DNA of 22,097 bases from Acidithiobacillus montserratensis (GTDB lineage: Bacteria; Pseudomonadota; Gammaproteobacteria; Acidithiobacillales; Acidithiobacillaceae). Below the pieces are notes generated by a model. That model searched no databases, was not told the DNA's origin, and saw nothing but the letters and a program-made list of their open reading frames with translations. Made by a program: the position numbers and the translations under genes. Below, piece after piece: positions 8,019-20,261 of the stretch. How positions within the stretch are numbered: the stretch's first letter is position 1; every line of letters begins with the position of its first letter. The stretch covers positions 1 through 22,097 of the forward strand of contig NZ_JABBOU010000012.1 of assembly GCF_018853465.1 (NCBI RefSeq), read 5' to 3'.

Positions 8019-8336
8019 TTACTGTACACCCGCCGCCTGTGCGTCCAGTCGCCGCAAGTATTCCCAGGTAAAAATCCCGGTGTTGTGGCCATCACTGAAG
8101 TGAATCTGGATGGCATAATTACCGACCGGCAACACATCCACAATGCTCACCTCCTCCTTGCCGGTAATCACCTGCGCCTCATCAGGCGTATGCCCCTTGC
8201 ATTCTGCACAGGGACACTCCACCCGCAGATGCTCAAAGGATAGTTGGCTGGTATGGCCATCGGCCCAATCAATTTCCATGATCCGGCTGATCATCAGCGG
8301 ACGAATTTCCAGGGGCTGGGTATGGGCGTCAGACAT
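8019..8336 (-). CDS. DUF971 (GBBH-like N-terminal domain) protein
   Basis: Small protein of 105 residues matching DUF971, the domain found at the N-terminus of gamma-butyrobetaine hydroxylase and as a stand-alone protein in many proteobacteria. Visible hallmarks are IDWADGHTSQLSFEHLRVEC near the start, a C-P-C-x2-C cysteine cluster (ECPCAECKG) suited to metal or iron-sulfur binding, and the terminal HFSDGHNTGIFTWEYLRRL. Biochemical function is unknown. ATG 8336 is chosen because GAGG lies 7 nt upstream; a TTG at 8351 would add five residues with no ribosome site. It is the first gene of the uvrC-pgsA-tRNA run and is divergent from efp. Confidence 0.85.
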   Translation of the reverse strand: MSDAHTQPLEIRPLMISRIMEIDWADGHTSQLSFEHLRVECPCAECKGHTPDEAQVITGKEEVSIVDVLPVGNYAIQIHFSDGHNTGIFTWEYLRRLDAQAAGVQ

Positions 8337-8360
8337 ATAAAAACCTCGCAAGGACCGCTC

Positions 8361-8389
8361 TGGTCATCAATAAACCTCTAGGGTACAAT
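8361..8389 (+). promoter_or_regulatory. Candidate efp promoter
   Basis: TGGTCA (-35, 8361-8366, 4 of 6), a 17-nt spacer and TACAAT (-10, 8384-8389, 5 of 6) lie upstream of efp, leaving a leader of about 30 nt with AAGGA 7 nt ahead of the ATG. Confidence 0.5.
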
Positions 8390-8427
8390 TCACGCCCTCT
8401 AAAGGGAATGCCTATAAGGATGATGGT

Positions 8428-8988
8428 ATGAAGATTTCCGCCTTTGATATTCGCCCAGGCAATATTCTGGAGCACGAAAAGGGGCTTTGGCGCGTACTCA
8501 AAACCGATTTTGTGAAGCCTGGCAAGGGCGGGGCTTTTGTCCAGGTCGAAATGAAAAATATCGAGACCGGCACCAAATCCAATACCCGCTTCCGCTCCGG
8601 CGAAACCATGGAAAAAGCGGTAGTAGAAGCCCGAACCATGCAATATTTGTATGCCGATGCTACCGGCTATGTATTTATGGATAACGAAAGTTTCGAGCAA
8701 TCCATTCTGAGTGAGGATCTGCTGGAAGGCCAAACCGGCTATCTTCTGCCTAACACCGAAATCCAGGTCAATCTGCACAATGATCGTCCCATTGGAGTGG
8801 AACTTCCTTCGGTCGTGGTGCTGGAAGTGACCGAAGCGGACCCGGCCATCAAGGGCCAGACGGCCACAGGTTCCTACAAATCCGCGCGCATGGAAACAGG
8901 CATTACGGTGATGGTGCCGCAATTTGTGAATTCCGGTGAGAAAATCCGGGTAAATACCACAGATGGCACATATATAGATCGAGCCTGA
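8428..8988 (+). CDS. efp: Translation elongation factor P
   Basis: Cytoplasmic tRNA-shaped factor that relieves ribosome stalling at polyproline stretches. The 186-residue protein has the three-barrel layout: an N-terminal KOW-like domain with the modification loop FVKPGKGGAF (the tip lysine is K33), a central OB domain and a C-terminal OB domain ending in GEKIRVNTTDGTYIDRA, the EF-P signature region. The lysine at the loop tip is the type that EpmA-like or other lysine-modifying enzymes act on, rather than the arginine used in the EarP system; no modification gene is in this window. The ATG has AAGGA at 7 nt spacing. Confidence 0.97.
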   Translation: MKISAFDIRPGNILEHEKGLWRVLKTDFVKPGKGGAFVQVEMKNIETGTKSNTRFRSGETMEKAVVEARTMQYLYADATGYVFMDNESFEQSILSEDLLEGQTGYLLPNTEIQVNLHNDRPIGVELPSVVVLEVTEADPAIKGQTATGSYKSARMETGITVMVPQFVNSGEKIRVNTTDGTYIDRA

Positions 8989-8996
8989 CTGAACTG

Positions 8997-9014
8997 CATC
9001 CCCTGACGGGGATG
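8997..9014 (+). terminator. Hairpin after efp
   Basis: CATCCCC (8997-9003) pairs perfectly with GGGGATG (9008-9014) around a TGAC loop, 8 nt after the efp stop. The downstream tract TGGATTAATTT is only mildly T-rich. It lies between convergent genes and may serve both strands. Confidence 0.6.
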
Positions 9015-9024
9015 TGGATTAATT

Positions 9025-9387
9025 TCAGGAAACTTCGACAGGTGCAGAAGCTGTATTCCGGGATTTCGCCGGGATGACCCAGACAAAAATCTCCCCTTTA
9101 CTGACCATCCCTAAATGCCGCCGAGCCAGTTCTTCCACGGCACGATCACCGCTTTGTAAACTGACGACCTTGGCTTCCAGTTGATCATTGCGGGTTTCCA
9201 GCTTTTTCAAAACTACCATCCGGGTATCCAGCTTCTCGTGTAATTCACCGACATTCAGCCAGCTACCGGTCCCGAACCAAAGAGGATATTGCAGAGCACA
9301 GAGGGCGGCAAGCAACATAAAGTCGATCAGGCGCATTTCTGATTTTGCCATATTCACCTTGGCTTTGAACTGCGCCCAATCCCACAT
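9025..9387 (-). CDS. ftsB: Cell division protein FtsB (DivIC family)
   Basis: Bitopic inner-membrane protein that forms the FtsQLB complex and helps activate septal peptidoglycan synthesis. The 120-residue sequence has a short cytoplasmic start, one membrane helix (about residues 19-36, RLIDFMLLAALCALQYPLWF) and a periplasmic coiled coil (about 47-80). The motifs LQYPLWFG, RNDQLEAKV and EELARRHLGMVSKGEIF match FtsB throughout. It has about 12-17 extra residues at the N-terminus compared with E. coli FtsB; internal Met13 or Met18 are alternative starts. GGAG lies 11 nt upstream of the chosen ATG. It follows eno on the same strand, the common eno-ftsB arrangement, with a hairpin between them. 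Confidence 0.92.
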   Translation of the reverse strand: MWDWAQFKAKVNMAKSEMRLIDFMLLAALCALQYPLWFGTGSWLNVGELHEKLDTRMVVLKKLETRNDQLEAKVVSLQSGDRAVEELARRHLGMVSKGEIFVWVIPAKSRNTASAPVEVS

Positions 9388-9413
9388 ACTGAAATAATCT
9401 CCGAAATATGACA

Positions 9414-9432
9414 GGCGCTGCTATCCAGCGCC
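9414..9432 (-). terminator. Hairpin between eno and ftsB
   Basis: GGCGCTG (9414-9420) and CAGCGCC (9426-9432) form a perfect 7-bp stem with a 5-nt loop, 15 nt after the eno stop. No long T run follows on the minus strand, so it may be an attenuating or mRNA-stabilising hairpin rather than a full terminator. Confidence 0.5.
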
Positions 9433-9447
9433 CTAATAACTATCTAT

Positions 9448-14390
<4,943 letters not shown>

Positions 14391-14394
<4 letters not shown>

Positions 14395-15089
14395 ACTATC
14401 TCCTTGTTCGTGTGTACTTGAGAGGCATCCTCCGGAAGAGGCAGGTGCCCGGTTTTGACCAGTATCAGACAACCTTCCTTGCTGAAAGGTTGATGTTGAC
14501 TGCCGTGAGGGCTGCGCATCCAGGTTCCGGCGGGATACTGCCCGTGCTCATCGGCAAATATCCCTTCCAAAACCAGGATTTCTTCACCGCCATAATGGCG
14601 ATGAGGCTGAAAATAAGTTTCCGGCTGCCAGCGTACCAGGGCCGTATGTTCGCCTTCAAAATCGGCCAGGGGTAACACCGTCAGCCCATCTACCAGTCCG
14701 GGAGACCAACGTGCTTCCGCCATATTGATGCGTACCGCCTGCAGATCCCGAGGATTGAAATGACGTAACTTTACAAAAAGGATACAACCTTCTTGTGAAT
14801 AGGGTGCATGGGCAGAGCCTGGCGGGTTGCGAATATAGGTTCCAGGACCATAGCTTCCGGTGCTGTCAGAAAATGTCCCCACCAGCACAAAAATTTCTTC
14901 ACCGAGAGGATGGGTGTGTTCGGGGAAATGGGCACCCGCCGCATAACGCACCACAGAAGTCGCCCGGGCCTGCTCTGCGCCATCGCGCTCCAGCAAACGT
15001 CGCTCAATGCCCTCCGCCGGTGAACCCTGCCAGGGTAGCTCCGGAGTGTACAAAACAATAGATTGAGACCAATCGGTATTGAGCTGCAT
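14391..15089 (-). CDS. Double cupin-domain protein, ChrR-cupin-like
   Basis: A 232-residue protein of two similar cupin halves. Both keep a metal-binding set: HFPEHTHPLGEEIFVLVG with a later His in GSAHAP in the first half, and YFQPHRHYGGEEILVLEG with a later His in GSQHQP in the second. Pattern and spacing resemble the C-terminal cupin of the anti-sigma factor ChrR, but the zinc-binding anti-sigma domain is absent. An enzymatic (dioxygenase or isomerase-like) or sensing role is open. Three ATGs lie in a row; AGGAG abuts the first and sits 6 nt before the third (15089), which I choose. The gene overlaps the aldehyde reductase ATG by 4 nt. Its promoter and operator-like palindrome lie just upstream. 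Confidence 0.82.
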
Positions 15090-15108
15090 CATCATCTCCT
15101 GTTTTTAC

Positions 15109-15126
15109 ATACCGTCTGGTTGGTAT
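15109..15126. promoter_or_regulatory. Operator-like palindrome at the cupin promoter
   Basis: ATACC (15109-15113) and GGTAT (15122-15126) form a perfect inverted repeat with an 8-nt centre, placed just downstream of the -10 box, over the likely transcription start. Such ATACC-N8-GGTAT layouts are typical of TetR-family operators. No TetR gene is visible here. Confidence 0.5.
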
Positions 15127-15128
15127 AA

Positions 15129-15157
15129 ATTGTAGGAAATGATGTTCCCCACGTCAA
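15129..15157 (-). promoter_or_regulatory. Promoter of the cupin-aldehyde reductase operon
   Basis: On the minus strand TTGACG (15157-15152), a 17-nt spacer and TACAAT (15134-15129), each 5 of 6 to consensus. It starts about 28 nt beyond the arsB stop, showing the cupin operon has its own promoter. Confidence 0.65.
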
Positions 15158-15185
15158 GCTGTCGACATGGCAGATGCATCTCCGG

Positions 15186-16493
15186 CTATATGTGCGGCAG
15201 CCACCAGGCCAGCATCAGCAGGGTCAGGAACAATACCGGCGGGGTGATGAGTAAACCGGTTTTCATATACTGCCCCCAGCCAACGGTCACGCCTTTGCGA
15301 CTGAGTACATGCAACCAGAGCAAGGTCGCGAGACTCCCGATAGGGGTAAATTTCGGCCCCAGATCACAACCGATGATGTTTGCGTAAATCATGATTTGCC
15401 GCAGCATGGGGTCTGCCGTGGCGGGCAGATGATGGATCGCCAGCGCACCCACCAACACCGCAGGCATGTTGTTCATGATGGAAGACAGCAGTGCTGCCAT
15501 AAAACCTGTACCCAAAGCCGCCACCACGGGACCATGCTGGGCGAAATCATGCAGGGCGATGGTCACATAATGGGTCAGGCCAGCATTCCGCAAACCATAG
15601 ACCACCAGATACATGCCCAGACTGAAAACCACAATGGCCCAAGGCGCACCATGCAGCACCTTGCGCACCGGGATTTTCGCGCCTCGTCCACCCTGAAACC
15701 AGCGGCCAGCCAGCGCCAACATGATCAGCGCCCCGGTACCAGTGACCACAGAGACCGGCACATTCCAGCGTGCCGTCACAAAATAAGCCACCAGCAACAA
15801 AACCAGCACCGGGAAACTGGCACGAAAAACTACAGGGTCTTTAATGACTGAGGCGGGGGTCGGCAAATGTGCCGTAGGATAACTGCCCGGCAGGCTGCGC
15901 CGGAAATACAACCAGAGCACAGCCAAAGTGGTCAGCAAGGCCACCATATCTACAGGGACCATGACCGCCGCATAGCGGGAAAAGGTGATGTTAAAATAGT
16001 TGGCGCTGACGATATTCACCAAATTGGAAATCATCAAAGGTAAACTGGTGGTATCTGCGACAAATCCGGTTGCAATAATAAAAGCAAAAGTCGCCGTCGG
16101 AGAAAAATCCAGACGCAGCAAAATCGCCATGACAATCGGGGTCAATAATAATGCCACACCATCATTGGCAAATACCGCAGCGATGCAGGCTCCCAACAAC
16201 ACAATCAGCACAAACAGCAGTCGCCCCTGCCCGCCCCCCCAACGAGCCACATGCAGGGCCGCCCAGTGGAAAAATCCGGCTTCATCAAGAATCAGGGAAA
16301 TAATAATCAGGGCCACAAAGGTAAAAGTCGCATCCCAGACAATATGCCAGACAATGGGGATATCGGACCAGGTGATGACTCCCGTCGCCAGCGCCACCAC
16401 TGCTCCACCCATGGCACTCCAGCCAATGCTCAGCCCCTTGGGTTGCCAGATGACCAGAATCAGGGTCACGAGAAAGATGATAATGGCCAGCAT
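15186..16493 (-). CDS. arsB: Arsenite efflux permease ArsB
   Basis: Inner-membrane As(III)/Sb(III) exporter of the ArsB (not Acr3) type. The 435-residue protein has about 12 hydrophobic helices and the ArsB blocks [59 protein letters not shown] and [22 protein letters not shown]. The open frame reaches 16616 and would overlap arsR, but the family start is [20 protein letters not shown] at 16493, with GGAG 9 nt upstream. It diverges from arsR across 91 nt that hold both promoters. In A. ferrooxidans arsB is followed by arsH; here the next gene on that strand is the cupin gene, so no arsH is present. Confidence 0.95.
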   Translation of the reverse strand: MLAIIIFLVTLILVIWQPKGLSIGWSAMGGAVVALATGVITWSDIPIVWHIVWDATFTFVALIIISLILDEAGFFHWAALHVARWGGGQGRLLFVLIVLLGACIAAVFANDGVALLLTPIVMAILLRLDFSPTATFAFIIATGFVADTTSLPLMISNLVNIVSANYFNITFSRYAAVMVPVDMVALLTTLAVLWLYFRRSLPGSYPTAHLPTPASVIKDPVVFRASFPVLVLLLVAYFVTARWNVPVSVVTGTGALIMLALAGRWFQGGRGAKIPVRKVLHGAPWAIVVFSLGMYLVVYGLRNAGLTHYVTIALHDFAQHGPVVAALGTGFMAALLSSIMNNMPAVLVGALAIHHLPATADPMLRQIMIYANIIGCDLGPKFTPIGSLATLLWLHVLSRKGVTVGWGQYMKTGLLITPPVLFLTLLMLAWWLPHI

Positions 16494-16526
16494 GGTGACA
16501 TACTCCGCAGTGTTGAAATTGACGCC

Positions 16527-16555
16527 AGTCTTGACGAGGCAAGAATATTTGTCAA
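16527..16555 (-). promoter_or_regulatory. Candidate arsB promoter
   Basis: On the minus strand a perfect TTGACA (16555-16550), a 17-nt spacer and a weak AAGACT (16532-16527). The -35 box lies inside the ars inverted repeat, so ArsR bound there would block it. Confidence 0.4.
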
Positions 16556-16559
16556 TACT
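16531..16559 (+). promoter_or_regulatory. Candidate arsRC promoter
   Basis: TTGACG (16531-16536), a 17-nt spacer and AATACT (16554-16559). The -10 box lies between the two arms of the ars inverted repeat, giving a leader of about 20 nt before arsR. Confidence 0.5.
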
Positions 16560-16572
16560 ACAAGAAATATTC
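16543..16572. promoter_or_regulatory. Probable ArsR operator
   Basis: A perfect 8-bp inverted repeat, GAATATTT (16543-16550) and AAATATTC (16565-16572), separated by 14 nt, overlaps both candidate divergent ars promoters. AT-rich dyads with a TATT-like core are usual ArsR/SmtB sites. A single ArsR site could control both transcripts. Confidence 0.6.
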
Positions 16573-16584
16573 GTGGATTGAATA

Positions 16585-16950
16585 ATGGAAATCTCAAAAG
16601 AATCAGAAAATATCATTCATCAGCTGGAATCACTGGCCTCTCCGGTGCGTCTGGAAATTTTTCGTCTTCTGGTGGAGCAGGAGCCCACAGGACTGGTTTC
16701 CGGGGAGATTGCCGAGCATCTGGATCAACCTCACAACGGTATCTCTTTTCACCTGAAAAGCCTGCAACATGCAGGCCTGGTGACAGTACAACGGGAGGGT
16801 CGCTATCAGCGTTACCGTGCAGACATGCCCGTGGTGCGGGGATTGGTCGCCTATCTGACAGAAAATTGTTGTCGTGGTACCCGAAACTGTTCCCAACCCC
16901 AACCTGCAGATCAACCCCTTGAAGAGGAATGCGTTCATGAAGACTCCTGA
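16585..16950 (+). CDS. arsR: Arsenic-responsive repressor ArsR, atypical As(III) site
   Basis: Winged-helix ArsR/SmtB-family repressor that releases its operator on binding As(III). The 121-residue protein has the helix-turn-helix at about residues 38-62 ([21 protein letters not shown]) and the wing at about 65-78 ([14 protein letters not shown]). The E. coli-type ligand motif C-V-C in the recognition-helix region is absent; instead C95, C96 and C102 lie in a C-terminal [10 protein letters not shown] stretch. That is the separate As(III) site reported for A. ferrooxidans ArsR, with the same numbering. A further Cys lies near the end (EEECVHEDS). Its end overlaps arsC by 14 nt. Confidence 0.95.
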   Translation: MEISKESENIIHQLESLASPVRLEIFRLLVEQEPTGLVSGEIAEHLDQPHNGISFHLKSLQHAGLVTVQREGRYQRYRADMPVVRGLVAYLTENCCRGTRNCSQPQPADQPLEEECVHEDS

Positions 16951-17431
16951 AATCCTGTTTCTGTGTACCGGTAACTCCTGCAGATCCATTCTCGCGGAAG
17001 TCACCCTCAATGGACTGGCAGATGCTCGCCTCCATGCGACGAGTGCGGGCAGCCATCCTGCCGGTTACGTCCACCCGCGCTCCATCCAGCTCCTGCAGCA
17101 GGAAGGTTTTGCCACGGAAGGTCTGCGCAGCAAGTCCTGGGATGACCTCCAGAGCACCCCAGATATTGTCATCACCGTATGTGCCAGTGCTGCCGGGGAA
17201 GCCTGCCCTGCCTATCTGGGGCCGGCCCTGCGCGCCCATTGGGGCGTGGACGACCCGGCGAAAGCCACCGGCACTGAAGCAGAAATTGACGCAGCTTTTC
17301 AAACGGCCTACCGCATTCTCCGAACCCGCATTGAAGCCTTGCTGAAATTGCCCGTGGCCGAACTGCTCGAAAAAGATCCTGCACAATTAAAGCAGGAGCT
17401 GGAACGTATCGGGAAACTGGAAGCCCAATGA
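16937..17431 (+). CDS. arsC: Arsenate reductase, low-molecular-weight phosphatase type
   Basis: Reduces As(V) to As(III) in the cytoplasm for export by ArsB. The 164-residue protein belongs to the LMW tyrosine phosphatase fold: the P-loop C10-T-G-N-S-C15-R-S near the start, the acid D105/D106 in WGVDDPAK, and the relay cysteines C82 and C90 in VCASAAGEAC. A Cys triad of this kind points to the thioredoxin-coupled class (S. aureus ArsC uses C10, C82, C89), not the glutaredoxin-coupled E. coli type. A C-terminal extension of about 25 residues (LPVAELLEKDPAQLKQELERIGKLEAQ) goes beyond the minimal fold. It starts inside arsR and overlaps the VOC gene by 4 nt. Confidence 0.95.
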   Translation: MKTPEILFLCTGNSCRSILAEVTLNGLADARLHATSAGSHPAGYVHPRSIQLLQQEGFATEGLRSKSWDDLQSTPDIVITVCASAAGEACPAYLGPALRAHWGVDDPAKATGTEAEIDAAFQTAYRILRTRIEALLKLPVAELLEKDPAQLKQELERIGKLEAQ

Positions 17432-17913
17432 CGACCACATTTGAAGACAATCCGGTCATGATTCCGACAGCCCGGGAATTTCACCTCAGCTTCCGGGTTG
17501 CCGATCTGGCCATCAGCACTCGATTCTACACGCAATTTCTGGGCGTCGCTCCCAAGCAGAGTACAGCGCGCTTCAGCACCTTCATTGTGCCGCATTTATG
17601 TTTGAATCTGGTCATTCTGGTCAATGATCGGGATGAGCCCCTCGACACCTATAGTTTGTACCATGTGGGTCTGGGGGTTAAGGACCGGGAGGCGGTGATT
17701 GAAAGTTATCATCGTGCTTTGGTAGCCGGCGCTGAAATCGTCAAAGCACCCCGCACCACCTGGCGCGGCACACCGCTGCATGAACTCTGGCTGCGTGATC
17801 CTACGGGTTATAATCTGGAGATTTACGCCCGCCTGAGTGATGCCGAGCTGGCGGAAATGCCCGCCGATCAGGAGCCGATTTTTCTGGTTCCAGGTACTGC
17901 ACCAACCATCTGA
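17428..17913 (+). CDS. VOC-superfamily metalloenzyme in the ars operon, ArsI-like without the Cys pair
   Basis: A 161-residue vicinal-oxygen-chelate protein of the glyoxalase / ring-cleavage dioxygenase fold. Two beta-alpha-beta-beta-beta modules are visible with likely metal ligands H19 (EFHLSFRV), H79 (LYHVGLGV) and E131 (YNLEIYA). The ligand spacing is close to the C-As lyase ArsI and to CadI. ArsI has a T-T-C-C motif before the last strand that binds trivalent organoarsenicals; here the same place reads T-T-W-R (residues 110-113), and the only cysteine is C58. So it may act on another arsenical, a thiol conjugate or an unrelated substrate. Its ATG overlaps the arsC stop (ATGA); an internal ATG at 17458 is an alternative start. 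It converges on uvrB with a 26-nt gap. Confidence 0.8.
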   Translation: MTTTFEDNPVMIPTAREFHLSFRVADLAISTRFYTQFLGVAPKQSTARFSTFIVPHLCLNLVILVNDRDEPLDTYSLYHVGLGVKDREAVIESYHRALVAGAEIVKAPRTTWRGTPLHELWLRDPTGYNLEIYARLSDAELAEMPADQEPIFLVPGTAPTI

Positions 17914-17939
17914 ACAGTATGGAAAGTATCTGCCTGGAG

Positions 17940-19967
17940 TTAATCTTCCGCCAGGGAGACCTCCAGGTCGGTACCCAACAGGTGTTTTTCCAGCTTTTTG
18001 ATCTCGTCCCGTAATGCTGCCGCCTGCTCAAACTCCAGGTTACGCGCATGGCGGTACATATTTTCTTCCAGTTCCTTGATTTTTTTAGCCACCGCTTTCG
18101 GATCATTGAGCAGGTGATAGCTGCTGTTTTTTTCGGCCACTTTCGCGGCAGGTTGAGCGTTACGCCGATAAACCCCCTCGATGATATCCGCGACCGGCTT
18201 CACAATTCCCTTGGGGGTAATGTGGTGGGCCTGATTGAATTGCACCTGCTTTTCACGGCGACGATCGGTTTCCCGCATGGCGGCGGCCATAGATTTGGTT
18301 ACCTGGTCCGCATATAAGATGGCTCGTCCGTGCAGATTGCGTGCGGCCCGGCCGATGGTCTGGATCAGCGACCGCTCCGAGCGCAAAAAGCCCTCCTTGT
18401 CGGCATCGAGAATGGCGACCAGCGCCACTTCCGGCATATCCAACCCCTCGCGCAAGAGGTTGATGCCGATGAGCACATCAAAAACGCCCGCACGCAGATC
18501 ACGAATAATTTCCACCCGTTCGACGGTTTCAATATCCGAGTGCAAGTAACGGCATTTAATCCCTAGATCATGTAAATAATCGGTCAAGTCTTCGGCCATG
18601 CGCTTGGTCAGCGTCGTTACCAGAATCCGCCAACCACTCCGAATCACGACCTGGATTTCACTGATCAGATCATCTACCTGACCCTTGGCCGGACGCACCT
18701 CCACTTCCGGATCCACCAACCCGGTAGGACGCACTACCTGCTCGACGACCTGCCCGGAATGGGTCATCTCATAGGGGCCTGGAGTAGCGGAAATCATCAC
18801 TGTCTGGGGCATCAAAGCCTCAAACTCGGGAAACATCAAGGGTCGGTTATCCAGGGCAGAGGGTAGGCGAAAACCATATTCCACCAGGGTTTCCTTGCGT
18901 GAACGGTCGCCCTTGTACATCCCCCCGAACTGGGGCACGGTGACATGGGATTCATCAATAAACAGCAGTGCATTGGCCGGCAGGTAATCCATCAGGGTCG
19001 GCGGTGGTTGTCCCGGTGCCCGCCCCGACAGGTAACGGGAATAATTTTCAATCCCGGAGCAGTAGCCCAGTTCGGCCATCATTTCCAGGTCAAAACGGGT
19101 ACGCTGCTCCAGGCGCTGAGCTTCTACGAGCTTGTCGGCTTTACGTAAATCTTCCAGACGCTCGCGCAGTTCCTCCTTGATACTTTCCAGAGCTTCCAGA
19201 ATCGTCTCGCGGGGTGTCACATAGTGACTTTTGGGGTAAATGGTGTAACGCGGCAGACGGACGATGGTTTTACCGGTGAGCGGGTCAAAAAGGGACACCC
19301 GCTCGATTTCATCCCCGAATAATTCTACCCGCACCGCTTCGTCTTCACTTTCGGCGGGCCAGATATCAATGACGTCACCGTTGACGCGAAAAGTACCGCG
19401 CTTCAATTCCAGAGGATTGCGAGAATACTGCATTTCTGCGAGGCGTTGGAGAATGGCACGCTGGTCCATGGTGTCGGATTCCCGCAAATGCAAAATCATG
19501 CCATGGTAGGAAGCGGGATCACCCAACCCATAGATGGCAGAAACGGTGGCTACGATAATGACATCCGGTCTTTCCAGCAGCGCCTTAGTTGCAGAAAGGC
19601 GCATCTGCTCGATGTGATCATTAATGGACGCGTCTTTTTCAATAAAGGTATCGGAAGACGGCACATAGGCTTCGGGCTGGTAATAATCGTAATAGCTGAC
19701 GAAATATTCCACCGCATTGTGTGGAAAAAAAGCGCGCATCTCCGCATAAAGCTGTGCCGCCAGGGTCTTGTTGGGCGCCATGATGATGGCCGGACGCTGG
19801 GTGGCGGCAATGACATTGGCGACCGTAAAGGTTTTCCCGGAGCCCGTCACCCCCAGCAGGGTCTGAAAAAACTCTCCTTCGGTCAGCCCTTGAACCAGCT
19901 GGCGAATCGCCTCTGGCTGGTCGCCCTGGGGCGCGAACTCGCTTTCCAGAATGAAGCATTTATCCAT
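17940..19967 (-). CDS. uvrB: Excinuclease ABC subunit B
   Basis: Damage-verifying helicase-like ATPase of nucleotide excision repair. The 675-residue protein has Walker A GVTGSGKT at 39-46, the lesion-probing beta-hairpin region ([17 protein letters not shown]), the DEAD-like FIDESH box, helicase motifs in [14 protein letters not shown] and [11 protein letters not shown], motif VI in QTIGRAARN, and a C-terminal UVR motif ([20 protein letters not shown]) that binds UvrC. GGAG lies 7 nt before the ATG. I see no LexA-type CTG-N10-CAG box in the 125 nt upstream. Its partner uvrC lies about 10 kb away in this window. Confidence 0.97.
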   Translation of the reverse strand: MDKCFILESEFAPQGDQPEAIRQLVQGLTEGEFFQTLLGVTGSGKTFTVANVIAATQRPAIIMAPNKTLAAQLYAEMRAFFPHNAVEYFVSYYDYYQPEAYVPSSDTFIEKDASINDHIEQMRLSATKALLERPDVIIVATVSAIYGLGDPASYHGMILHLRESDTMDQRAILQRLAEMQYSRNPLELKRGTFRVNGDVIDIWPAESEDEAVRVELFGDEIERVSLFDPLTGKTIVRLPRYTIYPKSHYVTPRETILEALESIKEELRERLEDLRKADKLVEAQRLEQRTRFDLEMMAELGYCSGIENYSRYLSGRAPGQPPPTLMDYLPANALLFIDESHVTVPQFGGMYKGDRSRKETLVEYGFRLPSALDNRPLMFPEFEALMPQTVMISATPGPYEMTHSGQVVEQVVRPTGLVDPEVEVRPAKGQVDDLISEIQVVIRSGWRILVTTLTKRMAEDLTDYLHDLGIKCRYLHSDIETVERVEIIRDLRAGVFDVLIGINLLREGLDMPEVALVAILDADKEGFLRSERSLIQTIGRAARNLHGRAILYADQVTKSMAAAMRETDRRREKQVQFNQAHHITPKGIVKPVADIIEGVYRRNAQPAAKVAEKNSSYHLLNDPKAVAKKIKELEENMYRHARNLEFEQAAALRDEIKKLEKHLLGTDLEVSLAED

Positions 19968-20092
19968 TTATATCTCCGCAGGAATCATGTATGACTTTGG
20001 ATAACGTGACATCATTCCATCAAACCTACCCTTCCCTGATGTTGATGCCTACTTTACAATAGATGGGCTGATACAAGCATCTGCTCATTCAT

Positions 20093-20169
20093 GCGCCTGT
20101 AGCTCAACTGGATAGAGCAACGGCCTTCTAAGCCGTAGGTCAGGGGTTCGAGTCCCTTCAGGCGCACCA
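20093..20169 (+). tRNA. tRNA-Arg (anticodon TCT), probable integration site
   Basis: Complete cloverleaf from GCGCCTG to CAGGCGC-A-CCA with the anticodon loop CTTCTAA giving TCT, D arm AGCTCAACTGGATAGAGC and T arm GGGGTTCGAGTCCCT. CCA is encoded. An integrase gene starts 92 nt beyond its 3' end in the same orientation, the classic layout of a tRNA gene used as attB. Confidence 0.97.
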
Positions 20170-20172
20170 TAA

Positions 20173-20194
20173 AAAAACAATGGATTATGTTTTT
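20173..20194 (+). terminator. AT-rich hairpin just after tRNA-Arg
   Basis: AAAAACA (20173-20179) pairs with TGTTTTT (20188-20194) around an 8-nt loop, and the second arm supplies the T run. This fits a weak intrinsic terminator for the tRNA, though the stem is almost all A-U. It may instead belong to the island end. Confidence 0.4.
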
Positions 20195-20261
20195 AGATTG
20201 ATGCCGCGATGAATTTATGCCACCCTAGCGCCATACCTGAATCGAAAACGAGGATAGCAAA

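Noticed and set aside
16494..16616. A longer ArsB starting inside arsR
   Set aside because: The extra 41 residues are hydrophilic, would be translated from the operator region and are not part of the family.
19968..20092. A LexA (SOS) box upstream of uvrB
   Set aside because: I found no CTG-N10-CAG or close variant in this 125-nt region; a TACAAT at 20055-20060 on the plus strand more likely belongs to tRNA-Arg but lacks a good -35.
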